Assembly (NCBI RefSeq): GCF_000426845.1
Contig: NZ_AUGD01000021.1
Location: forward strand, 22,998 to 86,997
Source: Bradyrhizobium sp. in8p8
GTDB lineage: Bacteria; Pseudomonadota; Alphaproteobacteria; Rhizobiales; Xanthobacteraceae
DNA length: 64,000 nt
Direction: 5' to 3'
Below the pieces are notes generated by a model. The model was not told where the DNA came from, ran no database searches, and was given only the letters and a program-made list of their open reading frames with translations. Both the position numbers and the translations under genes were made by a program. This document shows, one piece after another, positions 42,114 to 51,996 of the stretch. How positions within the stretch are numbered: the stretch's first letter is position 1; each line of letters begins with the position of its first letter.

Positions 42114-43306
42114 CCGATACAAGCGGAGGTCCACCGGATCGGAATGCCGTGCCGCCAAAGGCGCAGGGCGATGCATCAAAAGCCTTCCAGTTGCGTCCTG
42201 AACGTCCGGGCGTGACGCGGATATCGCGTAGGGCCCTGATCGGAGGCACCGCCTTGGTTCTTGCCTTTATCTCGGGAGCCGTGTTTTTGGCGCTGCAATC
42301 CAGCAAGAAGCGCGCTCCTGCTCCGGAAGAGCTCTACTCGACCGATCACCACAATGTCGCCGACCAGCTTGCCGGCCTGCCGAAGGACTACACAAGCGTC
42401 CCGAAAGACGTGCCACCGCTTGGACCGCCTTTGCCCGGCGATTTGGGTCGGCCGATCGTCGCGGCGCAGACCCAGAACGGTCCATTGGCGGTTGACGCTG
42501 AACAACAACGTGTCAATCAGGAGAGTGAAGCTGCTCGCACCAGCAAAGTGTTCGCGTCTACAAATGCCCGGATGCCGACCGCGACGGCGCCGTCCAACGA
42601 TGCTCCGGCGAATGGGACGATGTCGTCCGACGAAGCCTCCGCGCAAAATGGCCAGGACCGCAAGCTTGCCTTCGTGAACGCGCCGGTCGATCGACGCACG
42701 ACGAGCCCCGATCGTGTGGTCAAACCGGCATCGCCATTCGTGGTGCAAGCAGGGACAGTGATTCCTGGTGCGCTACTGACGGGAATTCGCTCCGATCTCC
42801 CTGGCCTGATAACGGCGCAAGTGACCGAGGCGGTATACGATACGCCTACTGGGCGCACCCGGCTCATTCCGCAGGGGGCACGGCTGATAGGTACTTATGA
42901 TAGCCAGGTCGCATTTGGGCAGTCACGTGTGCTTCTGGTCTGGACCAGGCTGATCATGCCGAACGGCCGGTCAATCGTGCTGGAGCGGCAGCCGGGAGCC
43001 GATGTTGCAGGCTACTCGGGCCTTGAGGACGGGGTCGACAACCACTGGAAAGAATTGCTGGGTGCGGCCGCGCTCTCAACTTTGCTGGCCGTCGGCACCG
43101 AGGTGAATTCGGGGAGCGACGTCAACAACAGCAACAGCGGAATTATTCAAGCGCTGCGGCGAGGTGCAGGCGAGTCCATCAACCAGACTGGTCAGCAGAT
43201 TGTTCGGCGCAATCTCAACATCCAGCCGACGTTGACGATCCGTCCGGGGTTTCCGGTGCGGGTTATCGTGAATCGCGATCTCGTGCTCGAGCCGTACAGG
43301 GGGTAA
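42110..43306 (+). CDS. trbI: TrbI, VirB10-like protein
   Basis: 398 residues. Cytoplasmic start, one membrane segment (LIGGTALVLAFISGAVFLAL), Pro-rich linker, then the VirB10 beta-barrel domain: VQAGTVIPGALLTGIRSDLP, RTRLIPQGARLIGTYDSQVA, FPVRVIVNRDLVLEPYRG. It spans both membranes as the energy-sensing core subunit. Confidence 0.93.
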   Translation: MTDTSGGPPDRNAVPPKAQGDASKAFQLRPERPGVTRISRRALIGGTALVLAFISGAVFLALQSSKKRAPAPEELYSTDHHNVADQLAGLPKDYTSVPKDVPPLGPPLPGDLGRPIVAAQTQNGPLAVDAEQQRVNQESEAARTSKVFASTNARMPTATAPSNDAPANGTMSSDEASAQNGQDRKLAFVNAPVDRRTTSPDRVVKPASPFVVQAGTVIPGALLTGIRSDLPGLITAQVTEAVYDTPTGRTRLIPQGARLIGTYDSQVAFGQSRVLLVWTRLIMPNGRSIVLERQPGADVAGYSGLEDGVDNHWKELLGAAALSTLLAVGTEVNSGSDVNNSNSGIIQALRRGAGESINQTGQQIVRRNLNIQPTLTIRPGFPVRVIVNRDLVLEPYRG

Positions 43307-43308
43307 GC

Positions 43309-43551
43309 ATGGCCAAACTCAAGCTCGGTACGCTCATCGACGATAAACCGGTCAAGGTCACGCATGAGCTTCCGGCAAGTGTACATCGGGATCTGGTTGC
43401 GTATGCCGAGCTGCTTGCGCGCGATAATGATCAGCCAATCGGCGACCCTATCAAGCTGATCGCCCCAATGCTAGCCCGCTTCATGGCAACGGACCGGGCG
43501 TTTGCAAAGCTCCGTCGTGCACATCAGGTTGCCAGACAACGTGACGGGTAG
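43309..43551 (+). CDS. DUF2274 domain protein
   Basis: 80 residues: KLKLGTLIDDKPVKVTHELP, ASVHRDLVAYAELLARDNDQ and PMLARFMATDRAFAKLRR. DUF2274 proteins always close the trb operon of this ICE group. They are RHH-like in outline and of unknown function. It starts 2 bases after trbI. Confidence 0.9.
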   Translation: MAKLKLGTLIDDKPVKVTHELPASVHRDLVAYAELLARDNDQPIGDPIKLIAPMLARFMATDRAFAKLRRAHQVARQRDG

Positions 43552-43925
43552 CGCTCGGACAATAGCCTCAAGAAGGCTACCAGTGCGGGGGTTTTCGTTG
43601 TCATTCTGCCAATAGGCTGAATAGCCCAATACGCTCGGCCCTGTACCGTCGCGCAAGCTCTCGATACACAAGAACAGAAAAGGTAGCACTTATGTCCGAT
43701 TTCAGAACAAGGCTGATCCCGGCCCTCATGGTAACAAGACTTTTGACCACGCCACGACTGACGTCATGACGTTCGATCTTCGGACCCTCGTCCGGCGAAA
43801 CAAGCATTGAAACCCACAGATCTTCAATCTCTCGCCCCGGATCGTACTGACGCAAAATGACGGTCTCGTCGCGCAAATCCGTCCAATAGACGACCTCTCG
43901 TATCGCCGGAGGATGTTCCGCAGGC
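43552..43925 (-). pseudogene. LysR-family regulator, C-terminal remnant with frameshift
   Basis: Minus-strand translation gives HDVSRGVVKSLVTMRAGISL and VLKSDISATFSVLVYREL, then needs a one-base shift near 43650 to continue as LRDGTGPSVLGYSAYWQNDN. This is the substrate-binding domain of the LysR regulator that often lies convergent to DUF2274 in these ICEs. The HTH half is missing; similarity ends at 43925, where an unrelated remnant begins. Confidence 0.6.
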
Positions 43926-43929
43926 AAAA

Positions 43930-44300
43930 CGGCGCTGATCGACTGGCTGGACTACAACAGCTGCATCGTCGTCACCAAGGCGACCAAGGAATTCATCCAC
44001 GCCAGCGGCCGCCGCAAGGTCAAGGGCTAGATGGACATCGAGCTTTGCGGTCGATGCCATGGAGCTCGCCGAGCATATCGACCGGATGATCCTGTTCTCG
44101 GGCGATGGCGACTTCCGCTCGCTCGTCGAGGCGATGCAGCGGCGCGGCGTGCGGGTCACCGTGGTTTCCACCATCGCCAGCAGCCCCCGATGGTCGCCGA
44201 CGAACTGCGCCGCCAAGCCGACGTGTTCACCGATCTGCTTGAACTGCAGTCCAAGCGTCCAAGCTCGGCCTCGATCCGTCCGAACGCCCGGCGCCGCGCG
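43930..44300 (+). pseudogene. NYN-domain (LabA/DUF88-like) protein remnant
   Basis: ALIDWLDYNSCIVVTKATKE continues through an in-frame TAG (near 44028) and an extra T (near 44045) into MELAEHIDRMILFSGDGDFR and RRGVRVTVVSTIAS. A further shift near 44185 restores ADELRRQADVFTDLLELQSK. This is the NYN RNase-like fold (FSGDGDF active-site motif) of Bradyrhizobium LabA-type proteins. The 5' end is missing and at least three lesions are present. Confidence 0.65.
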
Positions 44301-44693
44301 AAATCCACCACATATTAAGGACGACGATCGTTCCATTCAAAGGCGGTCTACCCGAAGAGGGAGAATGACGGCCAAGTACATGTCGGTGCGGGGCAAGAAG
44401 CCCGCCAACCTGGGAGCTGGCGGGCAGTTTGCAATGGCCGCGGTACGCGTTACGAGTTCCGCGACACCTCCGCAATATCAGGAAAGCAGTTGACGCCCGG
44501 TTACCGTTTCAACTGCCACGCACATATGTCGTCCGCCGAGTCGGTTGCGGCTTCGTTTTCTACCGGCGCCAATTTCGGACGGGTGCCCGATCTCTTGCTC
44601 CCCATATCCAGGACGGGCTTATGTTGGCATCAGTCACGGCGCTTGCCCAAAATCGAGAACCACTGTCTCCAAATCGTCTATTGGGTCATTCGT
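44301..44693. other. degenerate region, nothing recognised
   Basis: About 390 bases with only short chance frames. Lies between the NYN remnant and a doubtful small gene, in a stretch of decayed sequence at the end of the ICE block. Confidence 0.35.
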
Positions 44694-44891
44694 TCACACG
44701 TCGAATAATCTCATTTGCTTACCTTCGGCAGCGCTATTCTTTCGACTTGAAGCACGGCTCGCACTTCTGCTCTGCTTATTCGGTGGTGGCTTCTTTGATA
44801 TCGTCTCAAGCTTCCGCGAGCCTTTTTGACCGGGGCGCTCCAAGCGCGCTTGTGCCTCGATAAAGAGTTTCAGCAGGCTTTTCCTGGTCAT
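44694..44891 (-). CDS. possible small basic protein
   Basis: 65 residues from ATG 44891 (MTRKSLLKLFIEAQARLERP, ending QMRLFDV). Very rich in Lys, Arg and Ser, in a locally AT-richer stretch. No family recognised; could be a chance frame. Confidence 0.25.
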   Translation of the reverse strand: MTRKSLLKLFIEAQARLERPGQKGSRKLETISKKPPPNKQSRSASRASSRKNSAAEGKQMRLFDV

Positions 44892-45202
44892 GAGTGGCAC
44901 CTCATGCGTGCAGACAAACCTCATCATCCGTGGACATTGGGCTCATGACCAACTCCACTAGTTCAGTGAGGCTTGCATATCGCGGAAGATCTCACGATGG
45001 CGCCTCGCGGCGAAATTGACTGGAACCTAGTTCTCTCGCCCGATTGCCCGCCGCTTTTCGCAACTCTTGGCGCGGTATTTCTGTATGCCATTCATGACCC
45101 CACCCCCGTGAAGCGCGATTCGCACTAAGGGAACCTAGCTGAGTCGGGAAATTGCTGCATCATCGACCTCAAGCCGTCCGCCGTCGCAGGGTATGGCGGC
45201 CG
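44892..45202. other. intergenic, nothing recognised
   Basis: About 310 bases before the IS remnant with no supportable gene. Confidence 0.35.
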
Positions 45203-45305
45203 TGAAGTGCTCCCCAAAACTAGGCCAGCCGAAGCTGGAATTTTCCGGGGTTTGGCCCCTGTTGGGGCGGGTTGCAAACTCGGTCCGTGTGAGCCCGTTG
45301 GGGCG
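45203..45305 (-). mobile_element. IS3-family transposase 3' remnant
   Basis: Minus-strand translation reads NGLTRTEFATRPNRGQTPEN followed by SSFGWPSFGEHF, matching the C-terminus NGLTPTEFATRPNRGQTQNR of the IS3 transposase at 52272-53108 but from a different element. Only about 100 bases remain, ending abruptly at about 45305. Confidence 0.65.
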
Positions 45306-45368
45306 CCCGACCAACTCCGCATGCAGCGCTCGCGAGCGAAGGAGCGTAGCGAGCGCACCGGGGTCAGA

Positions 45369-46496
45369 TTAGAAACGATTGGCCATCGTTGGCCGGTCCG
45401 AGGCTTCGCGAAGTCTATAGAATTGGAGCGCTGTCTGAGCTGTCTGCACTCGCATTCGGGAATAGCTTGCGAAATACTGATCCGCGTCCGACTGGGCGAC
45501 GGCTCGCCCATACGCCTGGAACTTGATGAGAGCCAGGGTTGTGTTCCAGGACAGTCCGGCGGCTTTCGCAAACAGCAGGACTTGCTCATAGTGACCTTGC
45601 GCAAGCGCGCGTTCAACTGTAGCTATCGGAAGATCGCACATCAACGAGAGGGCCGCAGCGACTCCATCAAAATTCTCCTGCCTCACGAGTTCATCAAGGA
45701 TGCCTTCGTCCAGATTGTTGGTGGAATGAAGTTCTTCGAGATAACCGCTCAGACGACGGAAGTCGGAGGATCCGGCCCGGGCAATCGCCTGCAGGCGTTC
45801 CGAGGCGAGGGCGATGGCTGCGCGGATAGAGCCCACCTGCAGTGGATTGGCCGCCTCGAGTTGAAGTCTCAGGCCTTCGGACGCTTGCCGGAACAACCTG
45901 ACCATCTGTTGGCGCGGTATATCCTGACGAGCCCAAATGGAGAGCGCAAGGGTATCGTCCGACCCGGCCTTTTCGACGAGGCTAGAGAGGCCCAACGAAG
46001 AGAAACGGCAGCCGGGATTGGTCGCGGTGCTGACCAGTACCGCCCGATCGCCGCGCGTGACGAGGACGTCCGTCAAGCCCTCTTTCAGCTCCCGTCGCTT
46101 CGAGATGGCGAGCAGATGTCGCTGGCTCATTGTCTCTGCGTTTCTTATCAGGTCTTGCTCGCTGAGACACCCTGACCTGGAAAGCACGGGGCCGGCGACT
46201 TCAATTTCCCTGTCAAAAGCCAGCAGGCGCATGACGTTGCCTGGGGCATCGGCTGCCTCGGCCAGCCGGCTGCCAAATTGGGCTCTGGCCGCGATCTCAA
46301 CGCTATCGATCAACCTGGTCATGACCTCCTCAAAGAGGTCGATCTCGGCCCGGGAATGCCTCCCCGAACCAGAAAGAAACAGGTCGGTCACGCGCTTGAG
46401 CATATCGGCTCGCCGCGCGAGGCTCCTGCCTGAGACGGCGTCCTCAAGCTGGTCTATCAGACTTTCCTGGGGGCTCATGCCAAATTGACCGATCAT
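45369..46496 (-). CDS. DUF2336 domain protein
   Basis: 375 residues from ATG 46496; a TTG at 46517 would overlap the upstream gene by 8 bases. DMLKRVTDLFLSGSGRHSRA, EIDLFEEVMTRLIDSVEIAA and HLLAISKRRELKEGLTDVLV are typical of DUF2336, a helical (HEAT-like) protein common in Bradyrhizobium. It is directly downstream of the GGDEF/EAL gene, so it may serve in the same signalling route. Its molecular role is unknown. Confidence 0.85.
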   Translation of the reverse strand: MIGQFGMSPQESLIDQLEDAVSGRSLARRADMLKRVTDLFLSGSGRHSRAEIDLFEEVMTRLIDSVEIAARAQFGSRLAEAADAPGNVMRLLAFDREIEVAGPVLSRSGCLSEQDLIRNAETMSQRHLLAISKRRELKEGLTDVLVTRGDRAVLVSTATNPGCRFSSLGLSSLVEKAGSDDTLALSIWARQDIPRQQMVRLFRQASEGLRLQLEAANPLQVGSIRAAIALASERLQAIARAGSSDFRRLSGYLEELHSTNNLDEGILDELVRQENFDGVAAALSLMCDLPIATVERALAQGHYEQVLLFAKAAGLSWNTTLALIKFQAYGRAVAQSDADQYFASYSRMRVQTAQTALQFYRLREASDRPTMANRF

Positions 46497-46509
46497 TCCG
46501 CCAAAGCGC

Positions 46510-49500
46510 TCAGGCAACCACTTCGGCGTGCGACTGCCGGCGCTCGTTCAGGAAGTCGCCGAGGGGCATCGGTCGGCCGATGAGATAGCCCTGCGCGAAA
46601 TCGACTCCGGCGAGAGACAGCTGGCGCAGCTGCTCGTGTGTTTCGACGCCCTCGGCCGTTACCGAGATATCCAAACCTCGCGCCAACACAATCGTTGAGG
46701 CAACAATCGCCGAGCTTTCGCGCTGACTGGCCATACCTTGCACGAAGGACTTGTCGATCTTGATCCGGTCAAATGGATGAAGCGTCAGGTACCTGCTCGA
46801 AGAATACCCCGTCCCGAAATCATCTAGAACGATCGAGACCCCAATATTCCTCAGCTGGCGCAAGGTCTGGAGATGTTCGGGCTGATTGTCCAGCAGTACC
46901 GATTCGGTGATTTCCAATTCAAGACGTGCGGGGCTAAGCGCGGTTTCCACCAACGTACAGAGCACCACGTCGAACAGGTTGCCGCAGTTGATCTGATGTA
47001 CCGACAGATTGATCGCAATCTTCAGGTCCTCGGGCCAGGCCGCAGCATCCCTGCAGCCTTGCTGCAAGACCCATTCCCCAAGCGGAACAATCAAGCCCGT
47101 TTCTTCGGCCAGCGGGATGAATTGATCCGGCGAGAGCACGCCGCGCTCAGGATGGTTCCAGCGAATGAGCGCCTCGGCACCCGTTACCCTGTGAGTCTTC
47201 AGGTCAAGAACGGGCTGGTAGTAGAGCTCGAACTCCTCCCGCTCGATTGCACGACTTAGTTCGCCCTCGAGCCGTTTTTGGTGCTCGACGATCTCCGTCA
47301 TTTCAGCGTCGTAGATCCGAAAATCGTTTCGCCCTCCCTCCTTGACCGCATAGAGAGCCAGATCCGCCTTCTTCATCAGTTCCGCCCCATCGCGGCCTTG
47401 CTCGGGACACAGCGCTATGCCGATGCTCGTTCCGACGCTTGCGATATGGCCATCGAGCTCAAACGGCCTGCCGATCGCGTCAATGATCCGCAAGGCGAGC
47501 GAGATGGCCGGCTCATGAACTGCACTATCGAGCTTCTGAATGATCGCGAATTCGTCACCGCCGAGACGCGCCACGATGTCGTGTTCGCGAACTTCAGATC
47601 TCAGGCGGGCCGCCACATCCTTGAGCAACTGATCCCCTGCCGCATGGCCCAAAGTATCGTTGACCGCCTTGAAGCGATCGAGATCGAGCAGGAAAATGGC
47701 AGTATTCCCGATGGCGCCGGACTCGGCAGTGATCCGTTCAAGTTCGCTGATGAAACGAGCGCGATTCGGCAGGCCGGTGAGTGGGTCGTGGGCGGCAAGG
47801 TAGGCAACCTTTTTCTCGCTCTGCCGTCGTTCGGTAATATCCTCATGAGAAGTGAGCCAACCACCGTCCGGGAGAACGCTGCGCGAAATCGATACCGTGC
47901 GACCATCAGCCAGGTCTTGGATTTCACGAACCTTCTTGACGTTGGTGGCGCGGTAGACATCGGGCGCAATCGCGAAACTCGTTCCTTGCCTTTTTCGGCT
48001 CTCGAGGATCTCCTGCAACGTGGTGCCGGGCTTGATCTCCTCTGGCGTGAGCTTGTAGATTTCTCCATAGCGCGCGTTGGCTACGATGACCCGCTGGTTG
48101 GCATCGAACAGGCAAATGCCCTGATTGATATTGGCGAGCGCCAGCTCAAGTTGCGATGACTTTCGAAGTACCTCATCCTGACTTTCGCGCAGGGCGGCTT
48201 CTGCCGTCTTCCGCGACGTGATATCGATCCGGATCGCTAAGTAGCGAACTGGCTTGCCGTCTGGACCCAGCTGCGGGACGATGGTCGTATCAACCCAATA
48301 GAGCGAACCACTCTTGGTCTTGTTGCAGACCTCGCCACGCCAGACCCCACCGCGCGCGATTTGACGGTACATCGCGCCAAAAAAGTCGGCAGGGTGAACG
48401 CCGGAATTGAGAATGCGATGGTCGTTTCCAATCAACTCCTCGCGGCTATAGCCGCTGATATGACAGAATACCTCGTTCGCGTAGGTGATACGTCCTTTCA
48501 CGTCCGTGATGGCCAAAATCACGGCTTGATCGATGGCGCAACGTTGCGCAATCAACTCCTGCCTGACCTCGTCGAGACGTTCCTTGGCGTGATGTTGCTC
48601 CGTGATGTCATGATGCACGGAAACCCAGCCTCCACCCGGCATCGGTTCATGGTTGACTGCAATCACCCGGCCGTCGCGTAGCTTATTGACGACGTTGAAT
48701 GATTGGGGCCTCTTACTTTCCTCAAGAGTGGCGGAGACGTAGGCTTCGGCATCTTCGGGACATTGACCCGCCGCGACACGAGCCTCGAGAATGGAACGCA
48801 ACGTTGTGCCAGGCGCGCTCTGCTTGGCCGTCAGGCCATACATCTCGCCATACCGCCGATTACAGACAATCAAGTGCTGATCGGCATCAAACATGCAAAG
48901 CCCATGCGCCATGTTTTCCAACGCCGTATTGAATTGCACATTGGTCTGTTCAAGCACGTGCCGGGAACGCTCAAGCGCGACCATTGTTGAGGTGAGGCGC
49001 CTTTGCCGTACGACACTGAAGCCGATCACGACGAGCACGAACGCAGTCAGCGCTAAACCGACCTGGCGGTATTGGCTGATCTTGATTGCCGCTGGACCAA
49101 GAATATCCTGTCTCGCCAGGCCGACAATCACGATTAGCGGCAACCCCTCGACCGCGCGATAAGAAATGAGCCTGGGAACGCCATCCATTCGAACGGCGAT
49201 ATCAGGTGAGGTCCAGTAACTGCCTGCAGGGGATTGCCGATAGAGCTTAAATATCCTTGCTCCAGTGATCGAACGGCCAGTCAACCCCTCCGCATCGTGG
49301 CCGCGGCTGCTGCGGGCGCGAATGATCCCGTCAAAGCCGACGAGCGCAATCGTCCCGGAGTGGCCGACATCGATCGAGTTGTAGAATTTCTCGATCTGCG
49401 AGATATCGAGCGAGGCGAAGATAACGCCGTTGAACGACCCATCTGGCGCTCTTAGCTTCCGCGCCAACCGAACTGTCGTCTTCCCCGACACACGCCCCAA

Positions 49501-50052
49501 GGCCGGCGGACTGATGAAAAGCTCGTCTGTCTTTGCCCCAGCAAGATAATGAAAATGATCGCTATCGCGCAGATCGATCGGCGGGCCATTCGGCGCCAGG
49601 CTCGACATCTCCATCATTCCATCACGTCCGATAACCACGAATCGGCTGATGAGACCGCTTTGCAGTTTGGCGCGATCGACCCAGTGCATCAGATTAAAGC
49701 TGCGAGGGTCGTGCTCATAGGAATCGCGCATAGCGAGGAGCGCGCTATCTGTTCCTTTGATAACTTGTAAAATGTAGGCTTCAAAAACGCGGGTCAGGCT
49801 GCTCCCCTGCCGTAACCCAGCCTCATAGGCGCGCTCATGCTCGGCGTTTGAGAGAAAGACGACTCCAGCCCAAATGAGGCCGATCATCGCGACTCCGAGG
49901 GCCGCCGTCGTCTGGGCAAACGCACGGAGCCATCCGAAAATGGCGTAAGGCCTCGATTCGGATGACTCGCAGACGGCTTGCCGTTGAGGCGCCCGACCGA
50001 TTGGTCCTTCGTCTAGTAGACCAAAACGGAGATGGCGTTGCGTCTTCACCAT
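46510..50052 (-). CDS. membrane-bound PAS-GGDEF-EAL c-di-GMP enzyme
   Basis: 1180 residues from ATG 50052. A membrane segment near 33-52, a periplasmic dCACHE-like sensor (about 60-300) and a second membrane segment near 310-328. Then three PAS/PAC units (about 350-470, 480-600, 620-720), GGDEF at 831-835 and EAL at 960-962. Both catalytic motifs are intact, and RxxD (822-825), five residues before GGDEF, is the inhibitory I-site. DDFGTGYSS and TAEGVE complete the EAL site. Either synthesis or breakdown of c-di-GMP could dominate. Confidence 0.92.
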   Translation of the reverse strand: MVKTQRHLRFGLLDEGPIGRAPQRQAVCESSESRPYAIFGWLRAFAQTTAALGVAMIGLIWAGVVFLSNAEHERAYEAGLRQGSSLTRVFEAYILQVIKGTDSALLAMRDSYEHDPRSFNLMHWVDRAKLQSGLISRFVVIGRDGMMEMSSLAPNGPPIDLRDSDHFHYLAGAKTDELFISPPALGRVSGKTTVRLARKLRAPDGSFNGVIFASLDISQIEKFYNSIDVGHSGTIALVGFDGIIRARSSRGHDAEGLTGRSITGARIFKLYRQSPAGSYWTSPDIAVRMDGVPRLISYRAVEGLPLIVIVGLARQDILGPAAIKISQYRQVGLALTAFVLVVIGFSVVRQRRLTSTMVALERSRHVLEQTNVQFNTALENMAHGLCMFDADQHLIVCNRRYGEMYGLTAKQSAPGTTLRSILEARVAAGQCPEDAEAYVSATLEESKRPQSFNVVNKLRDGRVIAVNHEPMPGGGWVSVHHDITEQHHAKERLDEVRQELIAQRCAIDQAVILAITDVKGRITYANEVFCHISGYSREELIGNDHRILNSGVHPADFFGAMYRQIARGGVWRGEVCNKTKSGSLYWVDTTIVPQLGPDGKPVRYLAIRIDITSRKTAEAALRESQDEVLRKSSQLELALANINQGICLFDANQRVIVANARYGEIYKLTPEEIKPGTTLQEILESRKRQGTSFAIAPDVYRATNVKKVREIQDLADGRTVSISRSVLPDGGWLTSHEDITERRQSEKKVAYLAAHDPLTGLPNRARFISELERITAESGAIGNTAIFLLDLDRFKAVNDTLGHAAGDQLLKDVAARLRSEVREHDIVARLGGDEFAIIQKLDSAVHEPAISLALRIIDAIGRPFELDGHIASVGTSIGIALCPEQGRDGAELMKKADLALYAVKEGGRNDFRIYDAEMTEIVEHQKRLEGELSRAIEREEFELYYQPVLDLKTHRVTGAEALIRWNHPERGVLSPDQFIPLAEETGLIVPLGEWVLQQGCRDAAAWPEDLKIAINLSVHQINCGNLFDVVLCTLVETALSPARLELEITESVLLDNQPEHLQTLRQLRNIGVSIVLDDFGTGYSSSRYLTLHPFDRIKIDKSFVQGMASQRESSAIVASTIVLARGLDISVTAEGVETHEQLRQLSLAGVDFAQGYLIGRPMPLGDFLNERRQSHAEVVA

Positions 50053-50634
50053 CGGATTTGGCGCCTGGATTCGATCGGGTCGATCTGGTCGTCGCTCATC
50101 CGACTGGCCGTCACATGCACCACCTCCCAAGCAAGCCCTTCCATGACGCCCCCCCAACGGGGGACACCGTGCACGGCACAAATGGAGATCGCGTTACGAA
50201 TTCTAGTTAGTTTCGAGTTTCGAAGGCTTCATCGTCGTGGATATCAAGCAATCGAGATTAATAACTTAGATTATTCTCAATCAAGTGTCGAAGGCTCCGT
50301 CACGCTGTATCACGAGCCGATCGGCGTCCCCGTGTCAGACGCCGATGGTTACGAGGTCCTCGGACCAGGATTCGCCTCCAGTTCGGGGGACCTCGTTCAA
50401 TTTCGGATATTGTTGAAGCGAGCGGAACCACACGTCCCCGGCTCCGGAGCTGACCGGCTGGGCCAGCCTCATATCAGCGGCCAATCATCCTCTTGATGAG
50501 GAGGCTGCGCATAGCGGCCTTGCCGACTTGCTGTCCAAGGGAAAGTCGTCACGTTGTCTTCGGTCCGAAATGGCATAGACTCTGTTGTTTGGTCCGCCTC
50601 CATCAACCGAGGGTGGGCACCCGTACCTGATACC
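50053..50634. other. upstream region of the GGDEF/EAL gene
   Basis: About 580 bases without a convincing gene. It contains the promoter region of the leftward c-di-GMP gene, including an AT-rich stretch near 50255-50285. Confidence 0.35.
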
Positions 50635-50811
50635 ATGGCCGCTCGGTTCGATGATCCGATCATGGTACCGGGCGGAAATATGCTGCGCAGTGCTGGCGAC
50701 ATCTCGGCCGTGCTGGAGATCATGCAGAAGCGGCCGGAATGGGAGGCGGTGGGCGGCGGCGATCGAGGCCTGCTGCCGGTCGCCACGCGCAACGGCCCGG
50801 CCAAGAGTTAG
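50635..50811 (+). CDS. small hypothetical protein
   Basis: 58 residues from ATG 50635 (MAARFDDPIMVPGGNMLRSA, GDISAVLEIMQKRPEWEAVG); the frame is open back to 50554. No family recognised. It ends 12 bases before the GDCCVxC gene and is probably co-transcribed with it. Confidence 0.4.
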   Translation: MAARFDDPIMVPGGNMLRSAGDISAVLEIMQKRPEWEAVGGGDRGLLPVATRNGPAKS

Positions 50812-50823
50812 GAGGCACCAGGG

Positions 50824-51030
50824 ATGCAGACTCAATCTACGATCACCTGTCCCGTTTGCGGCCGCGCCTCGGTTGAGACGATGCCCGCCGATGCCTGCCA
50901 GTTCTTCTACGACTGCAAGGCGTGCGGCGCTCGTTTGAAGCCCAAGCCTGGGGACTGCTGTGTATTCTGCTCTTACGGCTCGGCCCCATGCCCGCCGATC
51001 CAGCAAAGCGGTCGGTGCGGCGCGCGATAG
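50824..51030 (+). CDS. GDCCVxC-domain protein
   Basis: 68 residues. TCPVCGRASVETMPADACQF, CKACGARLKPKPGDCCVFCS and YGSAPCPPIQ give the defining GDCCVxC motif plus CPVC and CKAC pairs. These small Cys-rich proteins are often found near mercury resistance or metal genes. A metal-binding or redox role is inferred from the cysteines. AGGAGGCACCAGGG precedes the ATG. Confidence 0.88.
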   Translation: MQTQSTITCPVCGRASVETMPADACQFFYDCKACGARLKPKPGDCCVFCSYGSAPCPPIQQSGRCGAR

Positions 51031-51261
51031 GCGCTCCGCTTAAGGAGCATTTCGGGCCTCCGTATTTCTTCTAGGTCCCTTTTTTCAGGCCTGCTTTAGG
51101 TTTTCCATGCTAAATGGCAGGCGACCGCAGCGAACAATTACCGGGTCGTCTCGGCTGTTCGGAGCGTGAGGCCCGGACCCCCAGCCCCGTCGGGGCCTCG
51201 GTCGCCTCCGCCAACCTGGAATTCTACAAAACTCTTCAGCTCAGCGTCAGGCTACAATTCC

Positions 51262-51501
51262 ATGGAAGAGCATCGAGCCGCGCCACGTCACCGCATCTTC
51301 AAGGCCGGGACCATCGAGTTCGGCGGCGGCGCCATCGACTGCACCGTCAAGAACATATCCGAGATCGGTGCGGCGCTAGAGGTCGTGTCGCCACTTTACA
51401 TCCCGGATCGATTCACCCTTTTCGTACCGAAAGACCATCTCAAGAGACGTTGCCGCATCATTTGGCGAAGAGAGAAACGCATCGGGGTTAGGTTCGAGTA
51501 A
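51262..51501 (+). CDS. PilZ-domain protein
   Basis: 79 residues from ATG 51262. RAAPRHRIFKAG holds the c-di-GMP-binding RxxxR and NISEIGA the (D/N)xSxxG motif; the rest (VVSPLYIPDRFTLFVPKDHL, CRIIWRREKRIGVRFE) is a single PilZ beta-barrel. It is a likely c-di-GMP receptor, located 1.2 kb from the GGDEF/EAL enzyme. Confidence 0.85.
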   Translation: MEEHRAAPRHRIFKAGTIEFGGGAIDCTVKNISEIGAALEVVSPLYIPDRFTLFVPKDHLKRRCRIIWRREKRIGVRFE

Positions 51502-51515
51502 GGCAGCTTGCAGCG

Positions 51516-51737
51516 ATGAAGCGGAAGCGGTCGTCGCCTGCGAGTATGGCGGGGGCCTGCGCCAGCGCGATCGGCGCCGCCGGTCCTCGCCCCAAAGCAG
51601 CCCTCCAGAAGGAGCAGCAACGTGGTAATCGCGAAGCCAAGAAGCCGAAGAAGGAAAAAACTAAGGTGATCGCCGCGGCCCCGAGCCGCAAGGAAGCCGC
51701 TTGGCAGCCGGATTTCGGACCCGCAAAGAAGAAGTAG
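51516..51737 (+). CDS. small Lys/Ala-rich protein
   Basis: 73 residues. KEQQRGNREAKKPKKEKTKV then IAAAPSRKEAAWQPDFGPAK resembles a short basic protein conserved in Rhizobiales that usually begins just before GQQRGNRE. The extended N-terminus here may be a chance extension; no other start codon lies near. Confidence 0.5.
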   Translation: MKRKRSSPASMAGACASAIGAAGPRPKAALQKEQQRGNREAKKPKKEKTKVIAAAPSRKEAAWQPDFGPAKKK

Positions 51738-51996
51738 CGAGGGAGCCGATACCGGACAGGCAACGCAAGGTCCGAGGCGACTTAGACGCGTGAATCGCCC
51801 CTCTGGCTGGCCGCCTTGGATGTCGCCAGTTGAGCCTTGGTGGATGCCAGGGCCAGACTCGGCAGATCTCGGCTTTGAACCAACCCGTCTCCGACGCATT
51901 TAGTCCCTGCCCGAGGCATCTCGCCACGAGTGACCTGCTCCCCTGAAACGCCCCGATTTTGAGTTAGGGTTCTGTTCTCCACCGAGGAGACGGACG

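Noticed and set aside
47278..48159. 293-residue plus-strand ORF
   Set aside because: Antisense to the GGDEF/PAS region.
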